Shown here in pieces: positions 1-9,475 of a stretch of DNA of 64,000 nt. This DNA comes from Paenibacillus aceti (GTDB taxonomy: Bacteria; Bacillota; Bacilli; Paenibacillales; Paenibacillaceae). The position numbers and the translations under genes were made by a program. The DNA lies in the NCBI RefSeq assembly GCF_003614185.1, contig NZ_KZ987724.1:3748107-3812106 (forward strand), written 5' to 3'. Each line of letters opens with the position of its first letter. Positions within the stretch are counted from its first letter, which is position 1. Under the pieces are notes generated by a model. It was not told the DNA's origin, searched no databases, and was given only the letters and a program-made list of their open reading frames with translations.

Positions 1-18
1 TCACCTTTAGCGCAGCTT

Positions 19-151
19 TAGTTGCAAAAAGTACACTTAGAACGCCGACTGTTGCGGATGGAGCAAGTTTCAGTCATTTTAAGTGTACAAAATGCATCTG
101 TAAAAGTGGCTTCCCGGTCATTTGCAAAAATAACTGTATCTTCTACAGCTA
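19..151. repeat. Cluster of three bipartite 21-bp repeats (family 1)
   Basis: Three copies of a quasi-palindrome lie at 19-39, 80-100 (inverted) and 131-151. Each has an 8-nt arm close to TARYTGYA, five variable bases, and an 8-nt arm close to TRCARYTA; the third copy is almost a perfect palindrome. The same motif recurs in four other intergenic gaps of this window. The rest of 1-269 holds no convincing gene; the small open frame at 22-234 runs through the repeats. Confidence 0.8.
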
Positions 152-269
152 AACTAAGAGCCGTTAAAGCCCATCAACCCAGCCCAGCCGCCCCACAGCC
201 CCCACTACAGGCAGACGACACGCGCGACCCTTAGTCCATTCATGCCATTCTTGCCTGCTCACGAATACA

Positions 270-1409
270 TCACGAGTACAGATGATACTCCTGCTTCGCC
301 AGAGCGAAGCTGCGGCTCTCTTCCCGGAACTGCTCCAGCATCGCCGTCAGGTCAGCCGCTTCGCGATACAGCTTGTCGCCGCACAACAGGTCGATGAACG
401 GGCGCGAGCCCTCCTTGAGCGGGGGCAAATAGGCGAACTCCTCATAGTTCTGCTTCACGGTGTACATCAGCGTTACCCCTGTCTCCAGCGGTCGGAACGA
501 ACGGTGATCCGTTACGTACAATTGCACACCTCCGCATAGCTCGCCCTCGAACTTGGAGGTGGTCGGCTTGAAAAAGACCGGGCGGAAGCGCACTCCCGGC
601 AGGCCCTTCCCGTTCATCTCAACAGCCAGCCGCTCGGCCTCGATGAACGGCGCTCCGATTATCTCGAACGGGAAGGTCGTCCCGCGACCCTCCGACAGAT
701 TCGTGCCCTCGAACAGGCAAGTGCCACTATAGACGAGAGCCGTCTCAAAACGTGGAATGCCCAATGAAGGATGCACCCAGGTCTGCCCGGTCTGCGGGAA
801 GAGCATGCTCCGTTCCCAGCCTTCGCAAGGCACAACATGAAGCTTACCCTTCCAGCCCTGCTGCTCATTAGCCATCAACGCCACTTCCCCGGCAGTCAGG
901 CCATACCGAGCACAGAGCGGATAATTTCCGATGAAGGACTCATAGCCCGGCTTGAGCACATTCCCCTCGACCGTCACTCCGCCCAGCGGATTCACCCGGT
1001 CCAGCACGACAAATTCCTTGCCCGCCTTGGCACAGTCCTCCAGAGCGTACAGCATCGTATAGATAAATGTGTAATATCGCACGCCTATATCCTGAATATC
1101 ATAAACAACCATATCCACCTGATCGAGCATATCCGGCGTCATTCGCTTGGAATCCTTACGATACAAGCTATATACTGGCACCCCTGTTAGCGGATCGGTA
1201 TAGGTCTCGACCATCGCTCCCGCCGCCTGATCCCCGCGCACCCCATGCTCCGGTGAGAACAAGGCGGTGAGATTGAAATTTTCCTGCAAAATCTGAATCG
1301 TCGATACAAACTCAGAGGTGATCCCCGTCGGCGTAGTAATCAAGCCTAGCCTTTTGCCTTGAAACAGATGTGCGTAGTCCAAAATGTGATCGATCCCGTT
1401 CTTGACCAT
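270..1409 (-). CDS. namZ: NamZ-like exo-beta-N-acetylmuramidase (DUF1343), no signal peptide
   Basis: The 379-aa protein matches the DUF1343 family. B. subtilis NamZ of this family removes MurNAc from the non-reducing end of peptidoglycan fragments. Visible family blocks include LFSPEHGVRGD near residue 52, VYDIQDIGVRYYT near 103, DRVNPLGG near 137 and LSEGRGTT near 238. B. subtilis NamZ is exported, but this one starts MVKNGIDHILDYA with no hydrophobic leader, so it is probably cytoplasmic. It is the last gene of the murQ-ABC-anmK-GNAT-PIG-L-namZ operon, 78 bp after the PIG-L gene. Context and family agree on amino-sugar salvage; the intracellular location is inferred from the missing leader. 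Confidence 0.88.
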   Translation of the reverse strand: MVKNGIDHILDYAHLFQGKRLGLITTPTGITSEFVSTIQILQENFNLTALFSPEHGVRGDQAAGAMVETYTDPLTGVPVYSLYRKDSKRMTPDMLDQVDMVVYDIQDIGVRYYTFIYTMLYALEDCAKAGKEFVVLDRVNPLGGVTVEGNVLKPGYESFIGNYPLCARYGLTAGEVALMANEQQGWKGKLHVVPCEGWERSMLFPQTGQTWVHPSLGIPRFETALVYSGTCLFEGTNLSEGRGTTFPFEIIGAPFIEAERLAVEMNGKGLPGVRFRPVFFKPTTSKFEGELCGGVQLYVTDHRSFRPLETGVTLMYTVKQNYEEFAYLPPLKEGSRPFIDLLCGDKLYREAADLTAMLEQFREESRSFALAKQEYHLYS

Positions 1410-1487
1410 ACCCTCGGCTCCTTATCTCACATGTTCAAAAAGAGAGAGACTCCCTGCATTTCCTCCCCCCCTATGGAACACGCATTG

Positions 1488-2192
1488 TTATAGTTCTGAC
1501 TTGATGATCCGCACCGACTCCTCTGGAATCATGAACGTCTCCGCATAGGTCTTGCGCGCTTCAATGCCGCGAACCCGAGCCAGATGCTTATAATACTCCA
1601 GATAAGGGAAGGACTTGCTGCCAGTAACGAACCAGTGCTGGGAGACCGCCTTCACCCACAGATCATACGCCTCCTGCTCGAAGCCAACGTAAATATATGG
1701 TTTATAGTCGACAGCATCCTCCCAATTCTCCGCATAATAGAGTCGTGAGGCGAAATGCGCCGGCTTCTCGCGCTCAAAGGAACCCAGCCCTGCGAAGAAG
1801 CGCGCATCGTTCACAATTCGATGAGTGGTGCTATGATCCTTATGCATACTATTCTTAAAATGGGTGATCAGGATATCCGGCTTCACCTCCCGGATTACAT
1901 CGCAAACCCGGTAACGCATATCCTCGCTGTCGCTCAACTCGCCATCTGGAACCTCGAATACGATCGACTCTCCGCCGAGCATCTCGGCGAAGGCAGCTGC
2001 TTCCCGAACCTTTTGCTGACGGTATTCTCCCATATCCTGCCCCGCCGGGACGCCGCGCTCACCTGCCGTCAGGGCCAATGTTACGATACGATCGCCCTTC
2101 AGCGCATGACTGGCGAGCACCCCGCCTGCCGTTAATTCCATATCTCCTACATGACCGCCAATCGCCAGAATCGTTAACGCTTGCTCACTCAT
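1488..2192 (-). CDS. PIG-L family zinc-dependent deacetylase (LmbE-like)
   Basis: A 234-aa protein of the PIG-L/LmbE fold, whose members hydrolyse N-acetyl groups from GlcNAc-containing substrates. The usual AHPDDxE metal motif appears as GGHVGDMEL near residues 12-20, a known H-x-G-D variant, and the second metal motif HKDH is at about residue 117. The gene begins 2 bp after the GNAT gene stops and is probably translationally coupled to it. In this operon a substrate such as a GlcNAc- or MurNAc-containing sugar or sugar phosphate is likely, but the exact one cannot be read from sequence. BshB, the bacillithiol deacetylase, belongs to the same family and is an alternative, though the operon argues against it. 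Confidence 0.8.
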   Translation of the reverse strand: MSEQALTILAIGGHVGDMELTAGGVLASHALKGDRIVTLALTAGERGVPAGQDMGEYRQQKVREAAAFAEMLGGESIVFEVPDGELSDSEDMRYRVCDVIREVKPDILITHFKNSMHKDHSTTHRIVNDARFFAGLGSFEREKPAHFASRLYYAENWEDAVDYKPYIYVGFEQEAYDLWVKAVSQHWFVTGSKSFPYLEYYKHLARVRGIEARKTYAETFMIPEESVRIIKSEL

Positions 2193-2194
2193 TG

Positions 2195-3199
2195 TCAGAA
2201 TTCCCTCCTCATGATTGCAAACCGTTTGACTGTCTGAAAGCCTGCTTTTTCATAAATTCGCTTGGCCGGATTCTCGCTCCCCGTGAACAAAGATATGTAC
2301 TCTGCGCCCGCCTGCTGGAAGGCTTCGCACATCTTGAAGAACAGAATACTGCCCAGGCCATGCCCTTCATGCTGCGGATGCACACCGATTCCGATGAAGA
2401 AGGCCCGCCCGCTCGGCTCGCGGATGATCGGCCCGGCGAACCCGGCCGCCTTGCCCTGATAAGCCGCGATCATCACCGGCACACCGTCAGCGGCATAGCG
2501 AGGAATCTGCTCCTGCCAGAGCGGATTATCCAGTCCGGCCAGCATCTGCTCCAGTCCGCTATGCTTCATAGAATCGAATAGCTCCACACGGTACCCCTCC
2601 GCAGCAGCCTTGCTCTCCTTGCCCCGGATCTCCTCAGGTATTGAGAATGCCCCCAGCGGCAAATACATCCCGCATTCCAGCGCCCGCTCTACATACCCGT
2701 ACCGGAGCAGAAATTCATGTAGCCGACTACCTTCCGGCACGCCTGGAGCATTATTATGCTCATGCTCGTCCGTACCCGGAATCAACCAGGGCAGCTTCAT
2801 AGGATTGAAGAACAGGAAGTCCGCCTGCTGCTTGCCCCGTTGCTGGAAGCGTCTCTCTATCGCTCCGATCATCATGCGGTAGGATTCATCCGTTTGAACA
2901 GATTCAGCTAGGATAATACAAGTGATATAACCAGCCCTCTCCCCGAGCGGCAAGTCATCCCCTGTACACCCGCAAGCGAAGCCCAGCACCTGAACATGCT
3001 CCCGCTTCTGCTCCTGCTGATCCCACTCCCGATCCTGATCCACCAGCACGAAGGCCGCCTCACGATCAAAATAGGGACTCAACAGAAATAAAGCTGTGAA
3101 GTCGTCCTCTGTTAAGCTTTTATAGCCATCGCGAACCGCTTGCTTGTTCCATAACTCAACTACACCAGCGGTAAATCGATCCTCCCATGCTGTGATCAT
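2195..3199 (-). CDS. Tandem GNAT-fold acetyltransferase
   Basis: The 334-aa protein has two GNAT-like halves. The C-terminal half is clear: GIGVHPQHEGHGLGSILF near residues 266-283 is the acetyl-CoA pyrophosphate loop, and GSENPAKRIYEKAGF follows as the typical motif B. The N-terminal half (about 1-150) is more diverged and may be degenerate. It sits between anmK and the deacetylase gene in the salvage operon. An N-acetyltransferase next to an N-deacetylase suggests acyl editing of an amino sugar, but this is inference; the substrate is unknown. Confidence 0.78.
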   Translation of the reverse strand: MITAWEDRFTAGVVELWNKQAVRDGYKSLTEDDFTALFLLSPYFDREAAFVLVDQDREWDQQEQKREHVQVLGFACGCTGDDLPLGERAGYITCIILAESVQTDESYRMMIGAIERRFQQRGKQQADFLFFNPMKLPWLIPGTDEHEHNNAPGVPEGSRLHEFLLRYGYVERALECGMYLPLGAFSIPEEIRGKESKAAAEGYRVELFDSMKHSGLEQMLAGLDNPLWQEQIPRYAADGVPVMIAAYQGKAAGFAGPIIREPSGRAFFIGIGVHPQHEGHGLGSILFFKMCEAFQQAGAEYISLFTGSENPAKRIYEKAGFQTVKRFAIMRREF

Positions 3200-3250
3200 G
3201 CTCTGAAACCTCCGCTTCCATTGGACTTAATACTCTCTTATCATGCATGT

Positions 3251-4453
3251 TCATAAAGGATAACTGACCTTGCCCATAACAGCGGGCCGCTTCGCTCCAG
3301 TCACTGCGCACAGATTGTTCGGTTGCCGGGCCATCGTATAATCTGCCAGCAGGGCAAAGGCCATCGCCTCCTTGGCATCACTGTTATGTCCAAGCTGCTC
3401 CTGGGTCAGCACCTGCACCCCGAGCGGTTCCAGCTCCTGCTGTAAATATCCGATCAATACAGGGTTATAGCTTCCCCCGCCGCCAACAATCAGCAGATCA
3501 GTGGGATAGCGCTCCATCACATAACAGCGATAAGCCTCTGCGATTGAACGGGCTGTCAGCTTCGTCACCGTCGCGATCAAATCCTTATTAGATAGACCTA
3601 GCTCCTGCTGATAACCGAGCAACCTCTCGATATAAGCCGAGCCGAACAGTTCTCTACCCGTCGATTTAGGCGGGCTCTGATTGTAATAGGGCTCCTGCAT
3701 CAACAGATCAAGTAATTGTTCATCCGGCTGACCCCGTGAAGCGAGGGCGCCTCCGACATCCATCTTGCTCTCCCCGCCGCTCCAATGCACCACCAGCCCG
3801 TCGATCAGCATATTGCCGGGCCCGGTATCAAGGGCGAACACTTCCTCTGCTGTACCGCCAGCCGGAAGCACCGTCATATTGCCGATTCCCCCGATATTTT
3901 GCAGCAGCAGTGTCCGCTCCTTCTCCCCATACAGTAAATATTCAGTGAACGGTACGAGCGGGGCCCCTTGACCTCCCACAGCCATATCCGCCGGGCGAAA
4001 ATCAGACACACAGGTGATCCCGGTTCTGGCCGCGATAACCGAACCCTCACCAACCTGTACGGTGTAGCGCAGAGCATAGCCTCCGATCATCTCATCTACC
4101 GGGCTATGGTACAATGTCTGACCATGGGAGCCGATATGGGCGATATCTGTCGGACTAAGCCCCGCCTTGGTAATAGCGGATAAGGCCGCTTCAGCAAACA
4201 ACTCGCCGAGCCACATATTCAAGCGCCCGACCCGATTCAGCGTCGCCGTCTTCACGTCGAACAGTGCAAATATCTCATCCCTCACCTGTGCAGGATAAGG
4301 GGTATTTTCAAAGGCAAGTAAACTGACCTCCGGTCTAGTTCCGGGTTCACCGGTGATCTTCACGACAGCCGCGTCGATTCCGTCCACCGAGGTGCCTGAC
4401 ATCAGTCCTACAGCATAGCGTACCGCCAGCTCGGATGACTGCCTCCCATCCAT
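3251..4453 (-). CDS. anmK: Anhydro-N-acetylmuramic acid kinase
   Basis: AnmK opens and phosphorylates 1,6-anhydro-MurNAc to give MurNAc-6-P, the substrate of MurQ. The 400-aa length is near the family norm. The ATP-binding block GLMSGTSVDGIDAA lies near residue 16, and the FALDTGPGNMLIDGL and LLIVGGGGSYN blocks typical of the family follow near residues 206 and 323. The start codon overlaps the stop of the upstream permease gene (TGATG), so the two are translationally coupled. It belongs to the same operon as murQ, which fits the pathway directly. Confidence 0.93.
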   Translation of the reverse strand: MDGRQSSELAVRYAVGLMSGTSVDGIDAAVVKITGEPGTRPEVSLLAFENTPYPAQVRDEIFALFDVKTATLNRVGRLNMWLGELFAEAALSAITKAGLSPTDIAHIGSHGQTLYHSPVDEMIGGYALRYTVQVGEGSVIAARTGITCVSDFRPADMAVGGQGAPLVPFTEYLLYGEKERTLLLQNIGGIGNMTVLPAGGTAEEVFALDTGPGNMLIDGLVVHWSGGESKMDVGGALASRGQPDEQLLDLLMQEPYYNQSPPKSTGRELFGSAYIERLLGYQQELGLSNKDLIATVTKLTARSIAEAYRCYVMERYPTDLLIVGGGGSYNPVLIGYLQQELEPLGVQVLTQEQLGHNSDAKEAMAFALLADYTMARQPNNLCAVTGAKRPAVMGKVSYPL

Positions 4454-5313
4454 CAGCCCTTCACCGCTCCCACGGTCACGCCTTCAAGGAAATACTTCTG
4501 CAGGCTGAAGAACAGAATGAACATCGGCAATGCAGAGATCGTAGCTCCAGCCATCATCGGTGCAAAATACGTCGTATTGGCGAAACGGAAGTTCTTAAGC
4601 CCAACCTGAATCGTCTGCATATCCATCGTATTCGTAACCAGGAATGGCCAGAAGAACGTATTCCAGCTATCCATGAACGTCAGGATCGCCGTGACCGCCA
4701 TAACGGTCTTGGATAGAGGCACGATCACTTTGATGAAAATCTGGAATTGGTTACAGCCCTCGACCTTGGCGCACTCAATAATCTCAGTAGGTATGGACGA
4801 CATAAACTGCTTGGTCAGGAATATGTTGTACACGGTTACAAGCCCCGGCATAATCAAAGCTCTGTAGGTGTTCTCGATCTGGAAGATGTTCACGATCAGA
4901 ATGTAGAGCGGAACCTGGGTGACTTGATATGGAATCATCATGGCGCAGAGCAGGACAGAGAACAGTACGGTCCGGCCTTTGAAGCGAATCTTCGAGAAGG
5001 CATATCCCGCCAGGGTGGCAAAGATCACGTTGGACGCCGTAACGCTCCCCGCAACAATCAACGAATTCAGCAGCCATCGATAGGAATGTTCACTATAATC
5101 GAAGAAGAACTTATAAGACTCAAACGATATTTTTTTAGGCCATAAGGAATAGTCCAACGCCCCGGCTTCTACGGGATCGCCGAACGAAGAGATAATCATG
5201 AAATAAATCGGGAATATAGTTGCGATTGCAAATAGCAAGAGAAGAATTATGATGGTTGTATTTCTGGTGTATTTGACCGCTTTCTTGCCAGTATATTTCT
5301 TGTACAGTGCCAT
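4453..5313 (-). CDS. Sugar ABC transporter permease, MalG type
   Basis: A 286-aa integral membrane protein of the carbohydrate uptake (CUT1) permease family. It starts with a membrane segment at about residues 18-40, and the EAA loop that contacts the ATPase appears as ECAKVEGCNQFQIFIKVIVP near residue 185. It ends in the short VGAVKG tail typical of MalG-like subunits. It pairs with the MalF-type gene just upstream. No ATPase gene is present, so a shared MsmX-type ATPase encoded elsewhere is likely. Substrate by context: a MurNAc- or GlcNAc-containing sugar. Confidence 0.92.
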   Translation of the reverse strand: MALYKKYTGKKAVKYTRNTTIIILLLLFAIATIFPIYFMIISSFGDPVEAGALDYSLWPKKISFESYKFFFDYSEHSYRWLLNSLIVAGSVTASNVIFATLAGYAFSKIRFKGRTVLFSVLLCAMMIPYQVTQVPLYILIVNIFQIENTYRALIMPGLVTVYNIFLTKQFMSSIPTEIIECAKVEGCNQFQIFIKVIVPLSKTVMAVTAILTFMDSWNTFFWPFLVTNTMDMQTIQVGLKNFRFANTTYFAPMMAGATISALPMFILFFSLQKYFLEGVTVGAVKG

Positions 5314-5332
5314 GCGTCATTCTCCTCTCCTA

Positions 5333-6253
5333 TTAGTATTCGATATTTTTGCCGAAGAATTTGAATTGAATAAAGGAAATGCTGGCGATAATTGCAGCCA
5401 GAATCAAGGATTGAGCCGCTGCCTTACCGAATTCGAAGTACTTAAACGCGTTGTTGAAAATAAGCAAACCGACCATCGTCGTCGCATTATCCGGACCACC
5501 GCCGGTCATCAGATAGGCGTTCTGGAACACCTGGAAAGATCCGATTACGCCCGTAACGAGCAGGAATAAAGTTGTAGGCTTCAAAAAAGGAATAACGATA
5601 TACCATAGCTTTTTCAGAAAATTGGCTCCATCCAGATCGGCAGCTTCATAATAGCTCTCATCAATCCCTAGCAAAGCGGCTAAATATATGATGATGCTCG
5701 TACCATGGCTTGACAGCCAGGCCATCAGCACCAGGGAGAACATCGCTGTCGAGCTAGCCCCCAGCCAGTTCATATTGGAAAGGCCAAACACATGGAGCAG
5801 CTTGTTGAGGATCCCGCTCGGCATCGGATCGAAGATCCACAGCCAGACGACGGACAGAGCTACCCCTGAAGCGACTGCGGGCAAATAATAGATCGCCTTG
5901 AAGGCGGTCTGTGTCCGCTTCTTCAGAGGAAGGATCAGAATTGCCACCGCAAAAGACAGAAATAAGGTGAACGGTACGGTTAGCACCGTATAGACAATCG
6001 TATTTCGAATCGACTTCCAGAACAGAGCGTCCGAGAAGGTATTCACATAGTTCTCAAAACCGATGAACACAGAGCCCAACGGGCGATATTCCTGAAAGCT
6101 GATAATAAAAGCGCTGACCACGGGATAAGCCGTAAACATCGCAAAGACTACGAGTGCCACTGCGATAAAGGCATAGCCCCATCCATTATCGCCTCTCCAT
6201 TTTCGTTTTCTGGCCACTTTTGTCGTCGACGGTACTTTTGCTAATTGGCTCAT
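5333..6253 (-). CDS. Sugar ABC transporter permease, MalF type
   Basis: A 306-aa CUT1 permease with about six membrane segments and an EAA loop (EAADLDGANFLKKLWYIVIP) near residue 205. I chose the ATG at 6253, giving MSQLAKV, over an upstream in-frame ATG at 6286, because AAAGGAG lies about 8 nt before it. It stands between the binding-protein gene and the MalG-type permease gene, which begins 19 bp downstream. It forms the membrane channel with that partner. Confidence 0.92.
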   Translation of the reverse strand: MSQLAKVPSTTKVARKRKWRGDNGWGYAFIAVALVVFAMFTAYPVVSAFIISFQEYRPLGSVFIGFENYVNTFSDALFWKSIRNTIVYTVLTVPFTLFLSFAVAILILPLKKRTQTAFKAIYYLPAVASGVALSVVWLWIFDPMPSGILNKLLHVFGLSNMNWLGASSTAMFSLVLMAWLSSHGTSIIIYLAALLGIDESYYEAADLDGANFLKKLWYIVIPFLKPTTLFLLVTGVIGSFQVFQNAYLMTGGGPDNATTMVGLLIFNNAFKYFEFGKAAAQSLILAAIIASISFIQFKFFGKNIEY

Positions 6254-6339
6254 ATGTCTTAGCTCCTTTTCCAACCGTTTTGCCAAAATGACCCGGGCAG
6301 CCCTATGAACAAGTCATACGGCTACCCGAGCTAAGAGTA

Positions 6340-7818
6340 TTAATCCTTCACGATACCATCTTCTCCAAAGGCCTTGATGGCTGCGGCTTTCACCGCTTCA
6401 TACATATCTTCCGGAGTAATCTCATTTGCAAGCAAAGCCTGAAGCTTAGGAACGATGACTTCATCCTCAAGCTTGATCGCCTTGGCGCCAAGATCGGACG
6501 GGATATCCGGCCGCGGCGGGTTAGCGTGTGAGAGAAGCTTCTCTACAGCTGCCACGTTGTCTGGGTTACGGTTGATATCCATGCTCTTAGCAGCTTCTCT
6601 GCCGCTCTCTGTAATGTGGGCAGCGAACAGGTCATTGTTCGTCATTGCAGCAACCTTGCCGCTAGCCAGGAAATACGCAGCCTTGACTACATTGGCTTTA
6701 TGCTCTGGCGTCGGCTCCTTCTTGCCACGGAAGGTCACATATCCGTCAACAACGGTACTGGAAATCGGCTCTTCACCAAGGAAGGTTGGCACTGGCAGAA
6801 CGATATATTCTACCGGAATACTACCAGTGACAGCGCTTCCATCATTAGCCTTAATTTTCTCGTTATTCTGATTAGCGTTATTCTCGAACGTAGCCAGGCC
6901 TTTACCTGTAATCATCGTCTGCCCGGTCAGGAACATATTCCAGCGTTTCCCGGCGTCTACCGAGCTAAGCTCCTTCGGCATGGAGCCGTCATCGATCAGC
7001 ATGCGTACAGCCTTCAATACTTCGAGATAATTTTTGCTCGTGTAAGCGAACTTCAAATCCTTATCGAATGGAGCGGGCATACCGGCGTTTTTGATCAGGA
7101 TATTCAAATAGTCCTTGCCTGTAACACCAGCGGTAGCAAATACGAAGCCATAGCGACTCGTCTTATCGCCTTCCTTAACAACACCCTTCTTGATCGCTTC
7201 GCGGAACTCTTCGAAGGTCCAGCCATTCTGTTGTACGTTCTTCCAGTCTATGCCGGCCTGTTCAAGAAATTCCCGGTTGCCACCGAGCGCATGCACTTCC
7301 ATATAAGCCGGGAAGCCATACAGCCCGTCGCCTCTCTTCATATACTCCAGCGGGGTCTTGTCATAGTCATTGACCATTTCTGGAGTGACGGTATCGGTCA
7401 GATCCATCAGCATATTCTGCTGCAGATATTTCGAAATGCCGTCCGAGCCGATAAAGGCGATATCCGGAGGGCTACCGGCATTCACTTGTGTATCCAGCTT
7501 CTGTGTAATATCCTCCCAGCTGGCAGGCTCGATCTTCAGCGTCAGGTTCGGATAGAGCGCACTGAATTCCTTCTCCATCTCTGCGAACATACTCTGGAAA
7601 TTGCCCGAAACAGGCGGAAGCAGTGCTGTAATTGTATCTTTCTCTTCCGAACCGGAATTGTTATTAGTAGCCTCATTTGAATTGGCTGCGTTGGTTGTGT
7701 TGTTAGCGGCTGTATTATCTTTGCCGGAATTGCCTTTACCGGATGAACCGCAAGCCGTTAATGCCGTCAAGGCCATGGTTAGAGCCAAGACTAATGCCAG
7801 AACACGCATTCTTCTCAT
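6340..7818 (-). CDS. Sugar-binding lipoprotein of the ABC importer (SBP family 1)
   Basis: The 492-aa protein has a lipoprotein signal peptide (hydrophobic residues 6-20, lipobox LTAC with Cys23), an Asn/Ser/Gly-rich linker to about residue 60, and then an extracellular solute-binding fold. It should capture the sugar outside the membrane and deliver it to the two downstream permeases. It follows murQ by 29 bp in the same operon, which points to peptidoglycan-derived sugars rather than maltodextrins. The substrate is inferred from context only. Confidence 0.9.
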   Translation of the reverse strand: MRRMRVLALVLALTMALTALTACGSSGKGNSGKDNTAANNTTNAANSNEATNNNSGSEEKDTITALLPPVSGNFQSMFAEMEKEFSALYPNLTLKIEPASWEDITQKLDTQVNAGSPPDIAFIGSDGISKYLQQNMLMDLTDTVTPEMVNDYDKTPLEYMKRGDGLYGFPAYMEVHALGGNREFLEQAGIDWKNVQQNGWTFEEFREAIKKGVVKEGDKTSRYGFVFATAGVTGKDYLNILIKNAGMPAPFDKDLKFAYTSKNYLEVLKAVRMLIDDGSMPKELSSVDAGKRWNMFLTGQTMITGKGLATFENNANQNNEKIKANDGSAVTGSIPVEYIVLPVPTFLGEEPISSTVVDGYVTFRGKKEPTPEHKANVVKAAYFLASGKVAAMTNNDLFAAHITESGREAAKSMDINRNPDNVAAVEKLLSHANPPRPDIPSDLGAKAIKLEDEVIVPKLQALLANEITPEDMYEAVKAAAIKAFGEDGIVKD

Positions 7819-7847
7819 TTCAAAAATCCTCCCCCTGGAATTTCATA

Positions 7848-8762
7848 CTAAACTACGTGGTTTGTAGTGCGAATGGCTAGCTTTAAATTTCCTTCACATT
7901 CCTGAAGCACCTGCTCTGCCTTACTGGCATCGAGGCCCGTCTTGATCATCAGAATCGCCAGCTTGCAGCTCATGGACGCCTTCTGCAAGTATTCGCCGGC
8001 CGTGTTATGATCTACTCCCGTTGCGAACTGGATGATGCGGATCGAACGGTCGTAGAGCTTCTTGTTGCTGGCCTTCAAATCTACCATTAAATTGTTGTAT
8101 GTCTTCCCCAGTTTGACCATCGTGCATGTTGTCAGCATATTAAGTACGAGCTTCTGAGCTGTACCGGCCTTCAATCGGGTCGAGCCCATAATCACTTCCG
8201 GCCCTACGACTGGAGAGATACATATATCGCATACCGCTTCCAGTCTGGAGCCCTTGTTATTGACTACCCCGATCGTCGTAGCGCCCAATTCGGCCGCCCG
8301 CTTCAGACCGGCGATGACGAAGCTGGCCGAGCCGCTCGCTGAGATGCCGATGACAGCATCCTGCGCGGTCACACCAACCCGCTCGATTAAGGCAATCCCC
8401 TCCTCTGCACTATCTTCAAATCCTTCTACAGCCACCCTTAAAGCTATATCACCTCCGGCAATATGCCCCTGCACTAGCAAAGGGTCTACTCCGAAAGTAG
8501 GTGGACATTCTGAGGCATCCAACACTCCCAGTCTTCCGGAAGTACCTGCGCCTATATAAAACATTCTTCCACCGTTCTTAAGTGAACGGTATAGAATATC
8601 CACCGCCTTCGTGATTTGAGGAATTTCCGCAGCCACGGCAGCTGGAACCTTGGCATCCTCCTGATTGAGCAGATGAAGCATCTCTTCGGTTGTACATTCG
8701 TCAATCATCTGTGTGTGGGGGTTGACTCTCTCTGTGGTCAGTTCTGCAAAGTATTGTTCCAT
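7848..8762 (-). CDS. murQ: N-acetylmuramic acid 6-phosphate etherase
   Basis: MurQ splits MurNAc-6-P into GlcNAc-6-P and D-lactate. The SIS-fold signature GAGTSGRLGVLDASECPPTF is near residue 70, including the catalytic Glu of ASECPPT, and VIMGSTRLKAGTAQK is further on. I chose the ATG at 8762 (MEQYFAEL; 304 aa, the normal size), with AAGGGA 6 nt upstream, over the in-frame ATG at 8801. It is the first gene of the salvage operon. A near-consensus cre site lies about 90 bp upstream of this start. Confidence 0.96.
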   Translation of the reverse strand: MEQYFAELTTERVNPHTQMIDECTTEEMLHLLNQEDAKVPAAVAAEIPQITKAVDILYRSLKNGGRMFYIGAGTSGRLGVLDASECPPTFGVDPLLVQGHIAGGDIALRVAVEGFEDSAEEGIALIERVGVTAQDAVIGISASGSASFVIAGLKRAAELGATTIGVVNNKGSRLEAVCDICISPVVGPEVIMGSTRLKAGTAQKLVLNMLTTCTMVKLGKTYNNLMVDLKASNKKLYDRSIRIIQFATGVDHNTAGEYLQKASMSCKLAILMIKTGLDASKAEQVLQECEGNLKLAIRTTNHVV

Positions 8763-8853
8763 AGCTGATCCCTTCTCCTCACTGATGGTCTCAATCTCCA
8801 TTTCTTAGATATCGTTCAAAAAGCCCGCTACCCAGACCCAAACCTTATCCGGC

Positions 8854-8867
8854 TGAAAGCGTTTTTA
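8854..8867. promoter_or_regulatory. Candidate cre (CcpA) site upstream of murQ
   Basis: The bases TGAAAGCGTTTTTA match the Bacillus cre consensus TGNAARCGNWWWCA with one mismatch. It lies between the salvage operon's presumed upstream promoter and murQ, so CcpA could repress by roadblock. Carbon catabolite control of such operons is established in Bacillus; its action here is inferred. Confidence 0.5.
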
Positions 8868-8988
8868 AGAAAGCGCCTAGCGGAGTCATAACTGCGGTGC
8901 TGTTGTTCTTTTTGAACTCTCACTCTTAGCATAAGCTTAAATGAGCGCCTACCGTTTCGTCAATAGTTTTTGTAATAAAATTTTAATA

Positions 8989-9005
8989 TGTAATAATATT
9001 TTGTG
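8989..9005. promoter_or_regulatory. Candidate regulator operator upstream of murQ
   Basis: TGTAATAATATTTTGTG shares the core AATAATATTT with two sites in the gap between the RpiR-type regulator and the GH4 gene. A possible -35 (TTGACG on the minus strand, 8958-8963) lies just downstream towards murQ, but no good -10 follows. Low confidence, as the tract is simply AT-rich. Confidence 0.3.
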
Positions 9006-9072
9006 TTTTTAATTCAGTATCGCAGGGTCAGGCATCTCTCGCTTGCAGCCTGTGTTCGAACTCGATCTGGTC

Positions 9073-9475
9073 TAACGGACATTAATGTCCGTTACAGCCT
9101 ATTTTCGGATACTTCGGCCTCCTTACGGTCATAAATGTCCGTTAGAAGGAGGGCTGACTCAAAAAAGGACCCGTTTTCTCTCCTAACGGTCATTAATGTC
9201 CGTTACAGCCAATCTTCGGATACTTCGGCCTCCTTACGGTCATAAATGTCCGTTAGAAGGAGGGCTGACTCAAAAAAGGACCCGTTTTCTCTCCTAACGG
9301 TCATTAATGTCCGTTACAGCCAATCTTCGGATACTTTGACCTCCTTACGGTCATAAATGTCCGTTAGAAGGGGGGCTACCCAAAAAAAGGGGGGGTTCTC
9401 TCTGCTAACGGTCATTAATGTCCGTTAAGATTGAAAAGTGGCTTTTTTCCTGCTCTAACGGTCATTTTTGACCAC
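9073..9475. repeat. Tandem 111-bp repeat array built from 22-bp palindromes (family 2)
   Basis: Four A-type palindromes start at 9073, 9184, 9295 and 9406, exactly 111 bp apart. Each has arms TAACGGWCA and TGTCCGTTA around TTAA; the first copy is a perfect palindrome. A related B-type element (TTACGGTCA, TAA, ATGTCCGTTA) starts at 9123, 9234 and 9345. The spacers are also conserved between units (CTTCGGCCTCC, GGGCTGACTC). A degenerate half copy at 9456-9475 runs into the end of the adjacent nuclease gene. This array fills most of the gap between murQ and that gene. Confidence 0.95.

Noticed and set aside
22-234. 70-codon open frame on the plus strand
   Set aside because: It runs through three intergenic repeats, has no RBS and low-complexity C-terminus.
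6616-7680. 354-codon open frame opposite the binding-protein gene
   Set aside because: It is a shadow of a clear lipoprotein gene on the other strand and resembles no protein family.
3251-8762. Maltose/oligosaccharide uptake operon
   Set aside because: The transporter is of that family, but murQ, anmK and namZ in the same operon point to amino-sugar salvage.
9073-9430. Possible CRISPR array
   Set aside because: The spacers between palindromes are themselves repeated, and the units are 111 bp tandem copies with no cas genes nearby.
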